A stretch of 64,000 nucleotides of DNA, from NCBI GenBank assembly GCA_026003355.1, contig BPHC01000006.1, positions 1 to 64,000 of the forward strand, in the 5' to 3' direction. Shown here in pieces: positions 47,863-55,718 of this stretch. Numbering within the stretch: the stretch's first letter is position 1; every line of letters begins with the position of its first letter. The notes beneath the pieces were generated by a model. The model saw only the letters and a list, made by a program, of their open reading frames with translations, made no database searches and was not told the origin of the DNA. The position numbers and the translations under genes are program-made. Source of the DNA: Cyclobacteriaceae bacterium (GTDB lineage Bacteria > Bacteroidota > Bacteroidia > Cytophagales > Cyclobacteriaceae).

Positions 47863-48890
47863 TTCCATCCCTGCGCCTGCAGCGGCACCAGGTTGTTTTG
47901 TTTGGTTACCAGAATGCGTTCTTCGGGGTTGTCGGTAATGTATCCGATAAAATGAATATCCGGATGGTTTTTTATTTTTTCAAAATCAGCAGGGTTAATG
48001 GTGAAAAGCAGTTCGTAATCTTCACCTCCGTTCAGGGCACAGGTGGCGGGGTCGAGCTTAAACTCCATGGCAGCGGTATTATAGACCTGAGCATCAATGG
48101 GTATTTTGTCTTCAAACAGCCTGACGCCCGTCTTTGAGCGGGCGCAGATATGAAAAAGGTCCGATGCCAGCCCATCGCTAACATCAATCATGGCTGTTGG
48201 TCTTACGCCGGCTTCGCGCAATTCATGCACAATATCTGTTCGGGCAACAGGTCTGAGCTGCCGCCCCACGGCATAGGCATATTTTTCCAGCACGGGCTGC
48301 ATATCGGGGTTGGCCATGTACACTTCTTTTTCGCGTAGCAATACCTGCAGGCCAATGTAGGCGCCCCCCAAATCGCCCGTAACACATACAATGTCTTTTG
48401 GTTTCGCACCGCTGCGTTTTACCACGTCATCTTTTCCGGCCTTGCCAATAGCCGAAAGCGACAGAATAAGGCCCGAACGTGAGGCGCAGGTATCACCTCC
48501 CACCAGATCAACACCGTATTGTTCGCATGCGGCCCGCATACCTTCGTAAAGTGCCTCAACCGCCTCAACAGAAAAACGGTTGCTTAAGCCCAGGCTTACG
48601 ACAACATGCGAGGGTACTCCGTTCATGGCGGCAATATCCGACACATTTGCTGTTACTGCTTTATGGCCCAGATGCTGCAGCGGGGTAAACGATAAATCGA
48701 AGTGAATGCCTTCCACCAGCATATCGGCCGTCCACAGTAAATAATGGTTACCTGCATCTATTACAGCTGCATCATCGCCAATGCCAGCCACGGTATCGGG
48801 TCGCACTGTTGCAATCAGGCTTTTTAGCCGTTCAATCAGTCCAAATTCTCCCAGCTGGCTTATTTCGGTGCGTTTTTCTTTCGTTGACAT
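47829..48890 (-). CDS. thiL: Thiamine-monophosphate kinase
   Basis: ATP-dependent last step to thiamine pyrophosphate. The 353-residue PurM-like protein has GEFGLIERL near the start, GIGDDAAVIDAG (Mg and nucleotide loop), WTADMLVEGIHFDL, NVSDIAAMNGVP, GGDTCAS and DVSDGLASDLFHI. The 3' end overlaps the convergent sensor kinase gene by 34 bases. No other thiamine genes are near. A -7 element lies 44-51 bases upstream. Confidence 0.95.
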   Translation of the reverse strand: MSTKEKRTEISQLGEFGLIERLKSLIATVRPDTVAGIGDDAAVIDAGNHYLLWTADMLVEGIHFDLSFTPLQHLGHKAVTANVSDIAAMNGVPSHVVVSLGLSNRFSVEAVEALYEGMRAACEQYGVDLVGGDTCASRSGLILSLSAIGKAGKDDVVKRSGAKPKDIVCVTGDLGGAYIGLQVLLREKEVYMANPDMQPVLEKYAYAVGRQLRPVARTDIVHELREAGVRPTAMIDVSDGLASDLFHICARSKTGVRLFEDKIPIDAQVYNTAAMEFKLDPATCALNGGEDYELLFTINPADFEKIKNHPDIHFIGYITDNPEERILVTKQNNLVPLQAQGWNHFRPASESGR

Positions 48891-48975
48891 GCAGGTAACA
48901 GTTATTTATGGAACAGATTAAACCTTTCACCGGCAAAAGTACACTTCCGGCGACAATTGCAGCCCATTACCTGCA
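48890..48975. repeat. 9-bp inverted repeat flanking the thiL / lipoprotein divergent gap
   Basis: TGCAGGTAA (48890-48898) and TTACCTGCA (48967-48975) are perfect reverse complements 68 bases apart in a divergent intergenic region that also holds the thiL promoter. Possibly paired regulator sites; chance is not excluded. Confidence 0.25.
48934..48941 (-). promoter_or_regulatory. -7 element before thiL
   Basis: TACTTTTG on the minus strand matches TAnnTTTG, 43 bases before the thiL start codon. No convincing -33 element at 19 bases. Confidence 0.45.
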
Positions 48976-48988
48976 AAACGGGGTATTC

Positions 48989-49192
48989 ATGGCCAAAAAA
49001 CCAGCCATGAAAGCGATTTTTTGCGCGGTCGTGGCTTTAATCCTGACAGCCGGATGCGGCACCATACCAAAACCCTATTACGAAACAAGGGTAGGGAAAA
49101 AGAAGCAGAAATATTACAATGCCATCCAGTTCGGGCAGCGCGATATTCCGCCCTTTCCGAAAACAAAAACCAGCCGGCCTAGGAGCCGGTAA
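48989..49192 (+). CDS. Small lipoprotein of unknown function
   Basis: A 67-residue protein from the ATG at 48989: MAKKPAMKAIFCAVVALILT then the lipobox TAGC (Cys at about 23), giving a mature part of about 45 residues that starts CGTIPKPYYETRVGKKKQKY and ends in a basic, proline-containing tail. I do not know a function; the shape suggests a tiny lipid-anchored periplasmic protein. An upstream in-frame start at 48908 is possible but would bury the signal peptide. The 3' end overlaps convergent methylmalonyl-CoA epimerase by 14 bases. Confidence 0.6.
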   Translation: MAKKPAMKAIFCAVVALILTAGCGTIPKPYYETRVGKKKQKYYNAIQFGQRDIPPFPKTKTSRPRSR

Positions 49193-49586
49193 CCGACTGG
49201 CATAGTTCTATCAACACTCCCTGCGTGGTTTTGGGATGAAGAAAGCAGATGAGCTTGTTATCGGCTCCTTTTTTGGGTACGGATGTAAGCGGTTCAAAAC
49301 CCAGCCTGCGGTAATATTCTATGGCTGTGTAAATGTTATCTACCTCAAAGGCCAGGTGGTGAATACCCTCACCGCGTTTTTCCAGAAATTTGGAGATGGG
49401 CGAATCGGGACGGGTGGCCTCCAGCAGTTCAATTTTTACCTCGCCTACGCGGAAAAACGATGTTTTTACCCCTTCTGCCTCTACCGTTTCTATTTTGTAG
49501 CACTCCGACCCCAGTAACCGGGCAAACAACGCATTGCCCTCATCCATATTCCGCACAGCTATGCCTATGTGTTCCAGTTTATGCAT
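49179..49586 (-). CDS. mce: Methylmalonyl-CoA epimerase
   Basis: Interconverts (S)- and (R)-methylmalonyl-CoA in propionate metabolism. The 135-residue glyoxalase-fold protein has metal ligands His5 (MHKLEHIGIAV), the Glu/Gln region in VKIELLEATRP, His in GEGIHHLAFEV and the C-terminal Glu in GVLIELCQ. It would act between propionyl-CoA carboxylase (beta subunit at 11.2 kb) and methylmalonyl-CoA mutase, which is not in the window. Confidence 0.93.
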   Translation of the reverse strand: MHKLEHIGIAVRNMDEGNALFARLLGSECYKIETVEAEGVKTSFFRVGEVKIELLEATRPDSPISKFLEKRGEGIHHLAFEVDNIYTAIEYYRRLGFEPLTSVPKKGADNKLICFLHPKTTQGVLIELCQSVTGS

Positions 49587-49660
49587 AATTGCTAATTTTA
49601 CTGCCCAAACTCCGAACTTTCAGGGGGGTTGCCAAGTTTTTTGTCTGTAAATTTAAGGGT

Positions 49661-50068
49661 ATGGAAACGGTGAGCGAAATTCATGTTGAGGCAGCACGCA
49701 TACAACAGGAAATCAAAGACCATCTGGGATTACGGTCGTCTGACCTGGTGTTTGAGTATGGTTCCTCCGACGGCAAGGTAAAGCTGGACCTGATTACCAT
49801 AAACCCCCGGCATAACCAGGCCTTTCTCTTTCACAGTGTAACAGGCACCGACAAGCTCGATGCCCTGCGCAAAATGCTGGACTATGTTCAAAACTATAAG
49901 GAAAAAGAAAACAGTTACACCATACAATGGGTGGTGCGCGGGCAGCGCGAGCTGCATACCTCTTACTTTCGGGCCAGCAACATCATGGATGCCCTGCAAA
50001 AACTGTATTACGGCCGCGACATGAATACCATAACCGTTTTCAGCGTAGTATTGAATCCGGTTTCGTAA
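49661..50068 (+). CDS. Conserved protein of unknown function
   Basis: A 135-residue soluble protein from the ATG at 49661 (METVSEIHVEAARIQQEIKD). It alternates helices and strands: LVFEYGSSDGKVKLDLITIN, NQAFLFHSVTGTDKLDALRK, MLDYVQNYKEKENSYTIQWV, and a C-terminal DALQKLYYGRDMNTITVFSV. No signal peptide. I recall similar proteins only in Bacteroidota and cannot assign a role. It lies 6 bases before the IscA-like gene on the same strand, so a link to iron-sulfur assembly is possible but unproven. Confidence 0.7.
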   Translation: METVSEIHVEAARIQQEIKDHLGLRSSDLVFEYGSSDGKVKLDLITINPRHNQAFLFHSVTGTDKLDALRKMLDYVQNYKEKENSYTIQWVVRGQRELHTSYFRASNIMDALQKLYYGRDMNTITVFSVVLNPVS

Positions 50069-50074
50069 ATTGCA

Positions 50075-50407
50075 ATGCCTATGATTTCGGTTACAGAAAA
50101 AGCCAAAGAAAAGCTGCTGGAACTTCACTCCAAAGAGGGTAAGGGTGCTGAGCCGTATGTGCGGGTTGCCGTAAAGGGTGGAGGCTGTTCGGGCCTGATG
50201 TACGACCTGTCGTTTGATGAGGCTGCTGAGCCGGCCGATCATGTTTTTGAAGATAAGGGCATACGCATACTGGTGGACAAGAAAAGCCTGCTTTACCTGC
50301 TGGGCACCACCCTCGATTTTTCTGATGGCCTGAACGGCAAGGGTTTTCAGTTTATTAACCCCAATGCCTCGCGCACCTGCGGATGCGGAGAGAGCTTTGC
50401 CGTATAA
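50075..50407 (+). CDS. IscA/HesB-family iron-sulfur cluster assembly protein
   Basis: A-type carrier that holds and passes on iron-sulfur clusters. The 110-residue protein has all three conserved Cys: GGGCSGLMYDLSF and the C-terminal RTCGCGESF. Length and spacing match IscA/ErpA. It is co-directional with the 135-residue unknown protein 6 bases upstream. No isc or suf cluster is nearby. Confidence 0.94.
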   Translation: MPMISVTEKAKEKLLELHSKEGKGAEPYVRVAVKGGGCSGLMYDLSFDEAAEPADHVFEDKGIRILVDKKSLLYLLGTTLDFSDGLNGKGFQFINPNASRTCGCGESFAV

Positions 50408-50413
50408 TGCGCA

Positions 50414-50836
50414 TTAAATGGTGGCAATACACTTAAGCTCAATGGCTATGGGTGTGGGCAATGCGTTTACCTCAACAGTGGTGCGGCAGGGCTGGTTGGT
50501 GTTAAAGTATTCGGCATAAATTTTATTAAAGCGGGCAAAATCGTTTTTCATATCGGTAAGAAAAACGGTTACATCTACCAGGTTGTCCCAATGGCTTCCG
50601 CATTCTTCCAGTATAAGCCTTACGTTTTCAAAAACCGACCGGCACTGTACTTCGATATCATAAGCCACCACATTGCCCTGCTCATCGAGGGTTACACCCG
50701 GAATTTCGCTGCTGTTTCGTTTTCGCGGGCCAACACCCGAAAGAAACAAAAGGTTTCCAACCCTGCGCGCATGCGGATAGGGCCCCACAGGCAGCGGCGC
50801 TTGCGAAGAATGATAAATATTGTTCATGGCATCCAT
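50414..50836 (-). CDS. RidA family (YjgF/UK114) protein
   Basis: A 140-residue trimeric enzyme type; RidA proper hydrolyses reactive imines and enamines from pyridoxal enzymes. Visible signatures: QAPLPVGPYPHARRVGNLLF and LSGVGPRKRNS near the start, and the C-terminal PCRTTVEVNALPTPIAIELK, which holds the Arg and Glu of the active pocket. The insertion with SEIPGVTLDEQGNVVAYD is like aminomuconate deaminase-type members, so the substrate may differ from RidA. Start ATG at 50836 or 50827. It directly follows the DUF4198 gene. Confidence 0.9.
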   Translation of the reverse strand: MDAMNNIYHSSQAPLPVGPYPHARRVGNLLFLSGVGPRKRNSSEIPGVTLDEQGNVVAYDIEVQCRSVFENVRLILEECGSHWDNLVDVTVFLTDMKNDFARFNKIYAEYFNTNQPCRTTVEVNALPTPIAIELKCIATI

Positions 50837-51637
50837 TTATAAACCAAACACCAGGCTACCCCAGTAGCTTTGCCAGTCGGCTCCGGCCTCGCGCGCAGGA
50901 ACCATTTTTACACAACTCACCATCCACAGGCCGGTGTTGCTAAGCCGGGTGGTAACGGTTCCGTCTTTTTCGGTGTAGAGGTTCTGCATAAAGGTGCGAC
51001 CGTCTTTGCGGTTCCACACTTTTACCATGGCGTAAGGCAGTGGCTTGCCTTCAAATAATACCCTGAATTTAATTTCGCCGGTAAGTTTTACTGTATAGGG
51101 GTTTTGCAGTGCTATAATTTCCAGAGGTAGTCCGGTAATTTTACGGTACACATCAGCTGTTTTGCCACCTGCCTGCACGAGCAGCTTGGCATTGCGTTGG
51201 TAATATTCGCGGGCAGGTGCATTTATTGTACCGTTTTGTTGGCGGTACTTCAGTATATCTTCCAATCCGTCTTCTTTCAGGTAGGCATTGAAGTCAGCGG
51301 CTTGCAATTCCACAAAAGCATTGCTGCTTTGCAGCACAAATAGATGTGTTCCTTCATCCTTCAGGAGCAGTTCAAGGTGGTTGCCTGTATGGCCTGTGTT
51401 GAGAAGTTCGGCCACACTTTGCACAGTGGCAGGGCCATGGTGGTCGAGGCGGATAACGCGATTTTTCTGCAGGTTCCAGCGTTCACCGGCAAACTGTTCG
51501 CCCACCATACAGTTCAGCTTCATAACTTCGCCAGGCTGGTAGCGGAAGCGGTCGGGCTCCATCCAGAATTCGTGCGCCTGGAGCACCAGCGAAATTCCAA
51601 TCCATACTGCTAAAAAAGCTGCGTCTCTTGCTCTCAT
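50837..51637 (-). CDS. DUF4198 exported protein
   Basis: A 266-residue exported protein: signal peptide up to about LVLQAHEF, then the DUF4198 domain (EFWMEPDRFRYQPGEVMKLN, VGEQFAGERWNL) and a C-terminal Ig-like half (VKLTGEIKFRVLFEGKPLPY, VTTRLSNTGLWMVSCVKMVP) ending WQSYWGSLVFGL. The mature start with His after cleavage (HEFW) resembles families that bind metal through an N-terminal His, and DUF4198 proteins often accompany nickel or cobalt uptake; no such transporter is here. It lies directly between the RidA and aminopeptidase P genes on the same strand. Confidence 0.85.
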   Translation of the reverse strand: MRARDAAFLAVWIGISLVLQAHEFWMEPDRFRYQPGEVMKLNCMVGEQFAGERWNLQKNRVIRLDHHGPATVQSVAELLNTGHTGNHLELLLKDEGTHLFVLQSSNAFVELQAADFNAYLKEDGLEDILKYRQQNGTINAPAREYYQRNAKLLVQAGGKTADVYRKITGLPLEIIALQNPYTVKLTGEIKFRVLFEGKPLPYAMVKVWNRKDGRTFMQNLYTEKDGTVTTRLSNTGLWMVSCVKMVPAREAGADWQSYWGSLVFGL

Positions 51638-51644
51638 GCCCGTG

Positions 51645-52943
51645 TTATTTGCTGTTCATCAGCTCTTCAATTTCCTCTGCTTCGATAGGAATGTCGCGCA
51701 TCAGGTCGGTGAGGCCGTTTCTGGTTATCACCACGTTATTCTCAAGCCTAATGCCCAGGCCTTCTTCGCGGATGTAAATGCCCGGTTCAACGGTCCACAC
51801 CATGCCTTCCTTTATTTTATCAAACATGTTGCCGGTATCGTGCACATCCAGGCCCAGATGGTGGCCGGTACCATGCATAAAATACTTCATGCAGGCGGGT
51901 TTATCGGGGTTTTGGTTTTTAATATCGGTTTTGTCCAGCAGTTTAAGCCGCAATAATTCAGCTTCCATAACTTTCTGTACTTCGCGATGATAGGTAAAGT
52001 ACTGTGTTCCCGGGTGCAGCAAGTTAAACGCTTCGCGCTGCACGCGCAGCACGGCATTATACACATCGCGCTGTCGTTTGGTAAAGCGGCCGTTTACGGG
52101 TATGGTGCGGGTAAGGTCGGCATTGTAGTTGGCATATTCTGCCCCCACATCCAACAGCAGTACGTCACCGTCGTTGCAGGTGGCGCTGTTGTCAATATAA
52201 TGCAGCACGCACGAATTGGCGCCCGACGCAATGATGGGCTCATAGGCAAAGCCCCGCGAACCATGCCGCAGAAACTCATGCGCCAGTTCGGCTTCAATTT
52301 CATATTCTTTAACACCGGGTTTTACAAACTTAAGCACCCGTCTGAATGCGCTGCCGGTAATGTTGCAGGCTTTTTGTATGAGTTCAATTTCGGTTTTGGA
52401 TTTAACCGCACGCAGTCCGGCCATAAGCGGGGCCAGCCTTTCGTATTTATGAAGCGGATATTTTTCGCGGCACCATTTAATAAACCGGGCATCGCGGCTT
52501 TCTACCACCACGTCGGCACGGTAGTGCTCATTGGTGTTGAGATATACATACTCTACACCTCCCATTACCATCATGGTATGAAAAAGTCTGGAAAATTCAG
52601 AAAGCCACAACACGGTTTCTACGCCGGTAAGACTGCGGGCCTCTTCCCGGGTTAGCTTATGTCCTTCCCAGGTGGCAATGGTTTCGTTGGTTTCGCGCAG
52701 AAACAACACTTCGCGGTATTTTTTATCGGGGTAATCCGGGCACAGCACCAGAATGGTTTCTTCCTGATCTACTCCGGTTAAATAAAACAAATCGCTGTTT
52801 TGCCTGAACCGAAGCGTGCCATCGGCATTGGTAGGCATAATATCGTTGGAGTTGATTACCGCCACCGAGCCGGGTTTTAGCAGTTTGGTAAGCCGCTTCC
52901 GGTTTTCAATGAAAAGTTTGTTGGTAATTTTTTCGTAGCGCAT
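51645..52943 (-). CDS. Xaa-Pro aminopeptidase (M24B)
   Basis: Removes N-terminal residues before proline. The 432-residue protein starts MRYEKITNKLFIENRKRLTK (ATG 52943). It has an N-terminal creatinase-like domain and a pita-bread catalytic domain with metal ligands Asp and Asp (LLLDVGAEYANYNADLTRT), His (HGTGHHLGLDVHD), Glu (VWTVEPGIYI) and Glu (GIRLENNVVIT). This matches cytoplasmic PepP. It leads a probable three-gene unit with DUF4198 and RidA (7 and 0 bases between them). Confidence 0.93.
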   Translation of the reverse strand: MRYEKITNKLFIENRKRLTKLLKPGSVAVINSNDIMPTNADGTLRFRQNSDLFYLTGVDQEETILVLCPDYPDKKYREVLFLRETNETIATWEGHKLTREEARSLTGVETVLWLSEFSRLFHTMMVMGGVEYVYLNTNEHYRADVVVESRDARFIKWCREKYPLHKYERLAPLMAGLRAVKSKTEIELIQKACNITGSAFRRVLKFVKPGVKEYEIEAELAHEFLRHGSRGFAYEPIIASGANSCVLHYIDNSATCNDGDVLLLDVGAEYANYNADLTRTIPVNGRFTKRQRDVYNAVLRVQREAFNLLHPGTQYFTYHREVQKVMEAELLRLKLLDKTDIKNQNPDKPACMKYFMHGTGHHLGLDVHDTGNMFDKIKEGMVWTVEPGIYIREEGLGIRLENNVVITRNGLTDLMRDIPIEAEEIEELMNSK

Positions 52944-53026
52944 AATGAGCCAAATATCAGATAAAAAACAATCATCCGGCAAACATTCAGTTGCCGTTTC
53001 AGAATTGTTTGCCGAGAAGGGGTTAA

Positions 53027-53485
53027 TCAGCCCTCCGAAGGTTCATCGGTATCAATAAAGTTTATAAGGATAAAGGTTACCAGCAGGCCCGAGAACACGC
53101 CTTCAAGGGCCACAATAAACGATGCAATATAGGGATTCAAAAAACGGCCCATGGGCTCATTTTCAATCAGATACTGCATAAAGTCGCGGTCCAGCAGCGA
53201 CACATAAACAAACAAAAAGGCGGCAAACACCAGCGAGCCCACCGCCCCGGTAGCAAAGCCGGTTATGAGCGCACGGAAATAATGAATATGTGCGCCATGG
53301 GTTTGCTGAAATTTTTTCAGGGCATAATAAATGCCCCCGATTAATATAAAAAGATTAAGAAGGCGCAACTCAACCACATGCAGCAGGCCGGCAAACTTCA
53401 TAACCAGAAAGTACAAAATAAGGCCGCCGGCAATACGGAGGCCGTAGTTAATGTGTACCAGATTGGGGTTGGCAAGTGCATTCAT
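53027..53485 (-). CDS. DUF4199 membrane protein
   Basis: A 152-residue inner membrane protein with four predicted spans (YGLRIAGGLILYFLVMKFAG, LRLLNLFILIGGIYYALKKF, ITGFATGAVGSLVFAAFLFV, IVALEGVFSGLLVTFILINF). This is the DUF4199 pattern, common in Bacteroidota, of unknown function. It diverges from the SRPBCC gene; two copies of AAATTTACC, 18 bases apart, lie just upstream (53499-53525). Confidence 0.8.
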   Translation of the reverse strand: MNALANPNLVHINYGLRIAGGLILYFLVMKFAGLLHVVELRLLNLFILIGGIYYALKKFQQTHGAHIHYFRALITGFATGAVGSLVFAAFLFVYVSLLDRDFMQYLIENEPMGRFLNPYIASFIVALEGVFSGLLVTFILINFIDTDEPSEG

Positions 53486-53585
53486 GGGCTTGGGGATTAA
53501 ATTTACCGAAGATTTAAAATTTACCTGTTATTATCAAATTTTTTTAAAAAAAACCTAACTTACCCCATCATATATCCCCCACATT

Positions 53586-54608
53586 ATGTTTAAAAAAATT
53601 CTATGGATTATCGCCGGGCTTATTGTGGTTCTGGTGGTAATCGGTTTTATGCTGCCGGGTAAAGTGGTCATCACCCAATCGGCAGTAATTTCTGCACCCG
53701 CATCATACGTGTTCGAAGAGGTAAACAACCTGGAACGGTTCCCGGAATGGTCGTACTGGCACAACCTGTATAAAGACGACATGAAAACCACCTACAGCGA
53801 TTTAAAAACGGGAGTCGGTGCCTTTTACCAGTGGGAAGGTGAGAAAGCCGGAAAAGGAAAGATGACCATTACCGAAAGCGTACCCGACCAGTCGGTAAAA
53901 ATGGATCTCGATTTCATGGAGCAGGGCAAGGCCCTGTCGTGGTACACTTTTGCGCCCGAAGAAAATGGCACCAGGGTTACAACGGGTTTTGAGGTGGACA
54001 TGGGCATGAATCCGTTTATGCGCATTATAGCTGCCACGCTTATGAAGCCTGAGATGGAAAAGGCTTTTGCGTACAACCTGTCGCGCCTGAAAGAAATTGC
54101 CGAAGCCAAACCGGTGTTTACCGTTACCATAACCGAAGAAAATACTCCGCCGGTACGATACATCGGCAAGTCAACCGAAATGAGTTATGAAAACCCCGCA
54201 GCCATAAGTGCAGCCATGGCCAAATCGTATGGCGAGCTTATGGGCATGCTGCAACGCGCCAAAGTTCAACTGGCGGGTTATCCGTTTTGCCTGTACCCGA
54301 AGTGGGACGAGCAAACCAAACAAATGCAGATGGTTTGTGCATTGCCCGTAGATGCCGGTGCCAGGCTGCCCGCATCGGTAAAGGTGAGCGAACTTCCCGG
54401 AGGTTTGGCAGTAAAAGCCATACACAAAGGCGACTACCACACCCTGAGTGCCACGCACGACCAGGTAAATAAGTACATTGCCTTTAAAAACCTGGAGATT
54501 ACGGCAGCCCCCTGGGAAGTTTACGTTACCGACCCGGGAATGGAGCCCGACACCAGCAAGTGGATTACAGAGGTGTACTATCCGGTTAGAAAAAAGCAGG
54601 GCAACTGA
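53586..54608 (+). CDS. Membrane-anchored SRPBCC plus GyrI-like domain protein
   Basis: A 340-residue protein with one N-terminal membrane span (MFKKILWIIAGLIVVLVVIG). Residues about 30-175 are an SRPBCC (polyketide cyclase/START-like) ligand pocket (ISAPASYVFEEVNNLERFPE). Residues about 180-335 are a GyrI/AraC-effector-like domain (FTVTITEENTPPVRYIGKST, VKAIHKGDYHTLSATHDQVN). Both domains bind small hydrophobic ligands in other proteins; what this one binds is unknown. A strong terminator follows. Confidence 0.87.
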   Translation: MFKKILWIIAGLIVVLVVIGFMLPGKVVITQSAVISAPASYVFEEVNNLERFPEWSYWHNLYKDDMKTTYSDLKTGVGAFYQWEGEKAGKGKMTITESVPDQSVKMDLDFMEQGKALSWYTFAPEENGTRVTTGFEVDMGMNPFMRIIAATLMKPEMEKAFAYNLSRLKEIAEAKPVFTVTITEENTPPVRYIGKSTEMSYENPAAISAAMAKSYGELMGMLQRAKVQLAGYPFCLYPKWDEQTKQMQMVCALPVDAGARLPASVKVSELPGGLAVKAIHKGDYHTLSATHDQVNKYIAFKNLEITAAPWEVYVTDPGMEPDTSKWITEVYYPVRKKQGN

Positions 54609-54636
54609 TTTTCTGATCGTACCGTGCCTTGGTCAT

Positions 54637-54669
54637 TCCCCGCCTGCAACAGCCAGCGGGGATTTTTTT
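54637..54669 (+). terminator. Intrinsic terminator after the SRPBCC/GyrI-like gene
   Basis: Perfect 7-bp stem TCCCCGC/GCGGGGA (54637-54643 with 54656-54662) with a 12-base loop, followed by seven T residues (54663-54669). Confidence 0.92.
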
Positions 54670-54714
54670 GTAAAACATTCGTGATGTTTTTAAGTCAATC
54701 TTGCTGACTGAAAT

Positions 54715-55686
54715 TTACCGGCCGGCATCTTCGTGCGGGCGTACGCGCAACATGCCGCGTTTCCATTCTTCCAGCTCCAGCCTGCGCTGTTCCAGCTCAG
54801 CTTCACCGGGTTTATAGTTCAGCAACTCCTGCACATCGGGCTGGCCGGCATCTGCCCAGGCACTGTACCACAGGTCGCCCGTCATTTTTACTGCGGCCCG
54901 CATTTGCCGCTCAACCATGCCGTTCAGGGCTTTGTGGTAGGCATAAGTAAATTCGCGGCTGTATACGCGCACCGTTTGCCGTCCGCGTGTTTCAAATGAA
55001 TATTTGCGTTCACCAAACTCTTTGGTAAGCTGCCGCTCAACTGTTAACACGGTGTCTACCTTTAAATGCGACTGAACAATAGCCTCCCACACCCGCTGCA
55101 CTATATTGGGTTCGTACCGGGCGCGCCCCACCCAAAAGTTGTACTCTCCGGCCATCAGTTCAGGCACACGCGACTCCCAGAAGGCGTGAATGCCTTCCTG
55201 CCCGGTTAACTGCCCGTTATAGTTTTCGGTGGTGTGCAGCGGTACATGGGCGTCGGCCACATAATGCCCCAGGTCGGCCGAAAGGCGCAGCACCAGTGCG
55301 GCATCGCGCACAAAAAACGCATCGCGCAACCGGTAATAGGTTGTTACCAGGTGCCAGGGTAAAATGCCATAGGCTTTCAGGGTGTCTTCGGTGTACTTCG
55401 CCACGGCATCCTGCCATTGCCTGGGCATGGTAAACACTGCGCTGTCGCCAAAGTGGTCAATGTCAATGTAATGCCGGGGGGCTTCTTCCGGAACAGCAAA
55501 GCGCCTGCGGTCGGGATTAACCGAGGCTTCGGTAATGTAGGCGTTGTGCTTTTTGTAAAAAGCAATGAGTGGCGGGGGCAGTGTAAAAACCGCCAGTTGG
55601 TTAATCTGCCGGTGGGCATAAAAACCCCATGCGCCGCACAGCAGGGCAGGCACAGCAACTGCCAGCATTTGTACAACTCGCCTCAT
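54715..55686 (-). CDS. Zinc-dependent phospholipase C / S1-P1 nuclease-fold exported protein
   Basis: A 323-residue protein from ATG 55686 with a signal peptide ending near the mature WGFYAHRQINQLAVF, where an N-terminal Trp and a His serve as zinc ligands in this fold. Further zinc ligands are visible in HYIDIDHFGD and DLGHYVADAHVPLH, followed by the conserved TENYNGQLTGQEGIHAFWES. The C-terminus is charged (ELEQRRLELEEWKRGM). Bacteroidota members are annotated zinc-dependent phospholipase C, but the substrate has not been shown. It diverges from the M1 peptidase with only 32 bases between start codons. Confidence 0.82.
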   Translation of the reverse strand: MRRVVQMLAVAVPALLCGAWGFYAHRQINQLAVFTLPPPLIAFYKKHNAYITEASVNPDRRRFAVPEEAPRHYIDIDHFGDSAVFTMPRQWQDAVAKYTEDTLKAYGILPWHLVTTYYRLRDAFFVRDAALVLRLSADLGHYVADAHVPLHTTENYNGQLTGQEGIHAFWESRVPELMAGEYNFWVGRARYEPNIVQRVWEAIVQSHLKVDTVLTVERQLTKEFGERKYSFETRGRQTVRVYSREFTYAYHKALNGMVERQMRAAVKMTGDLWYSAWADAGQPDVQELLNYKPGEAELEQRRLELEEWKRGMLRVRPHEDAGR

Positions 55687-55718
55687 GCGGTGTAATTTAC
55701 CACCAAAAATCACATGCC

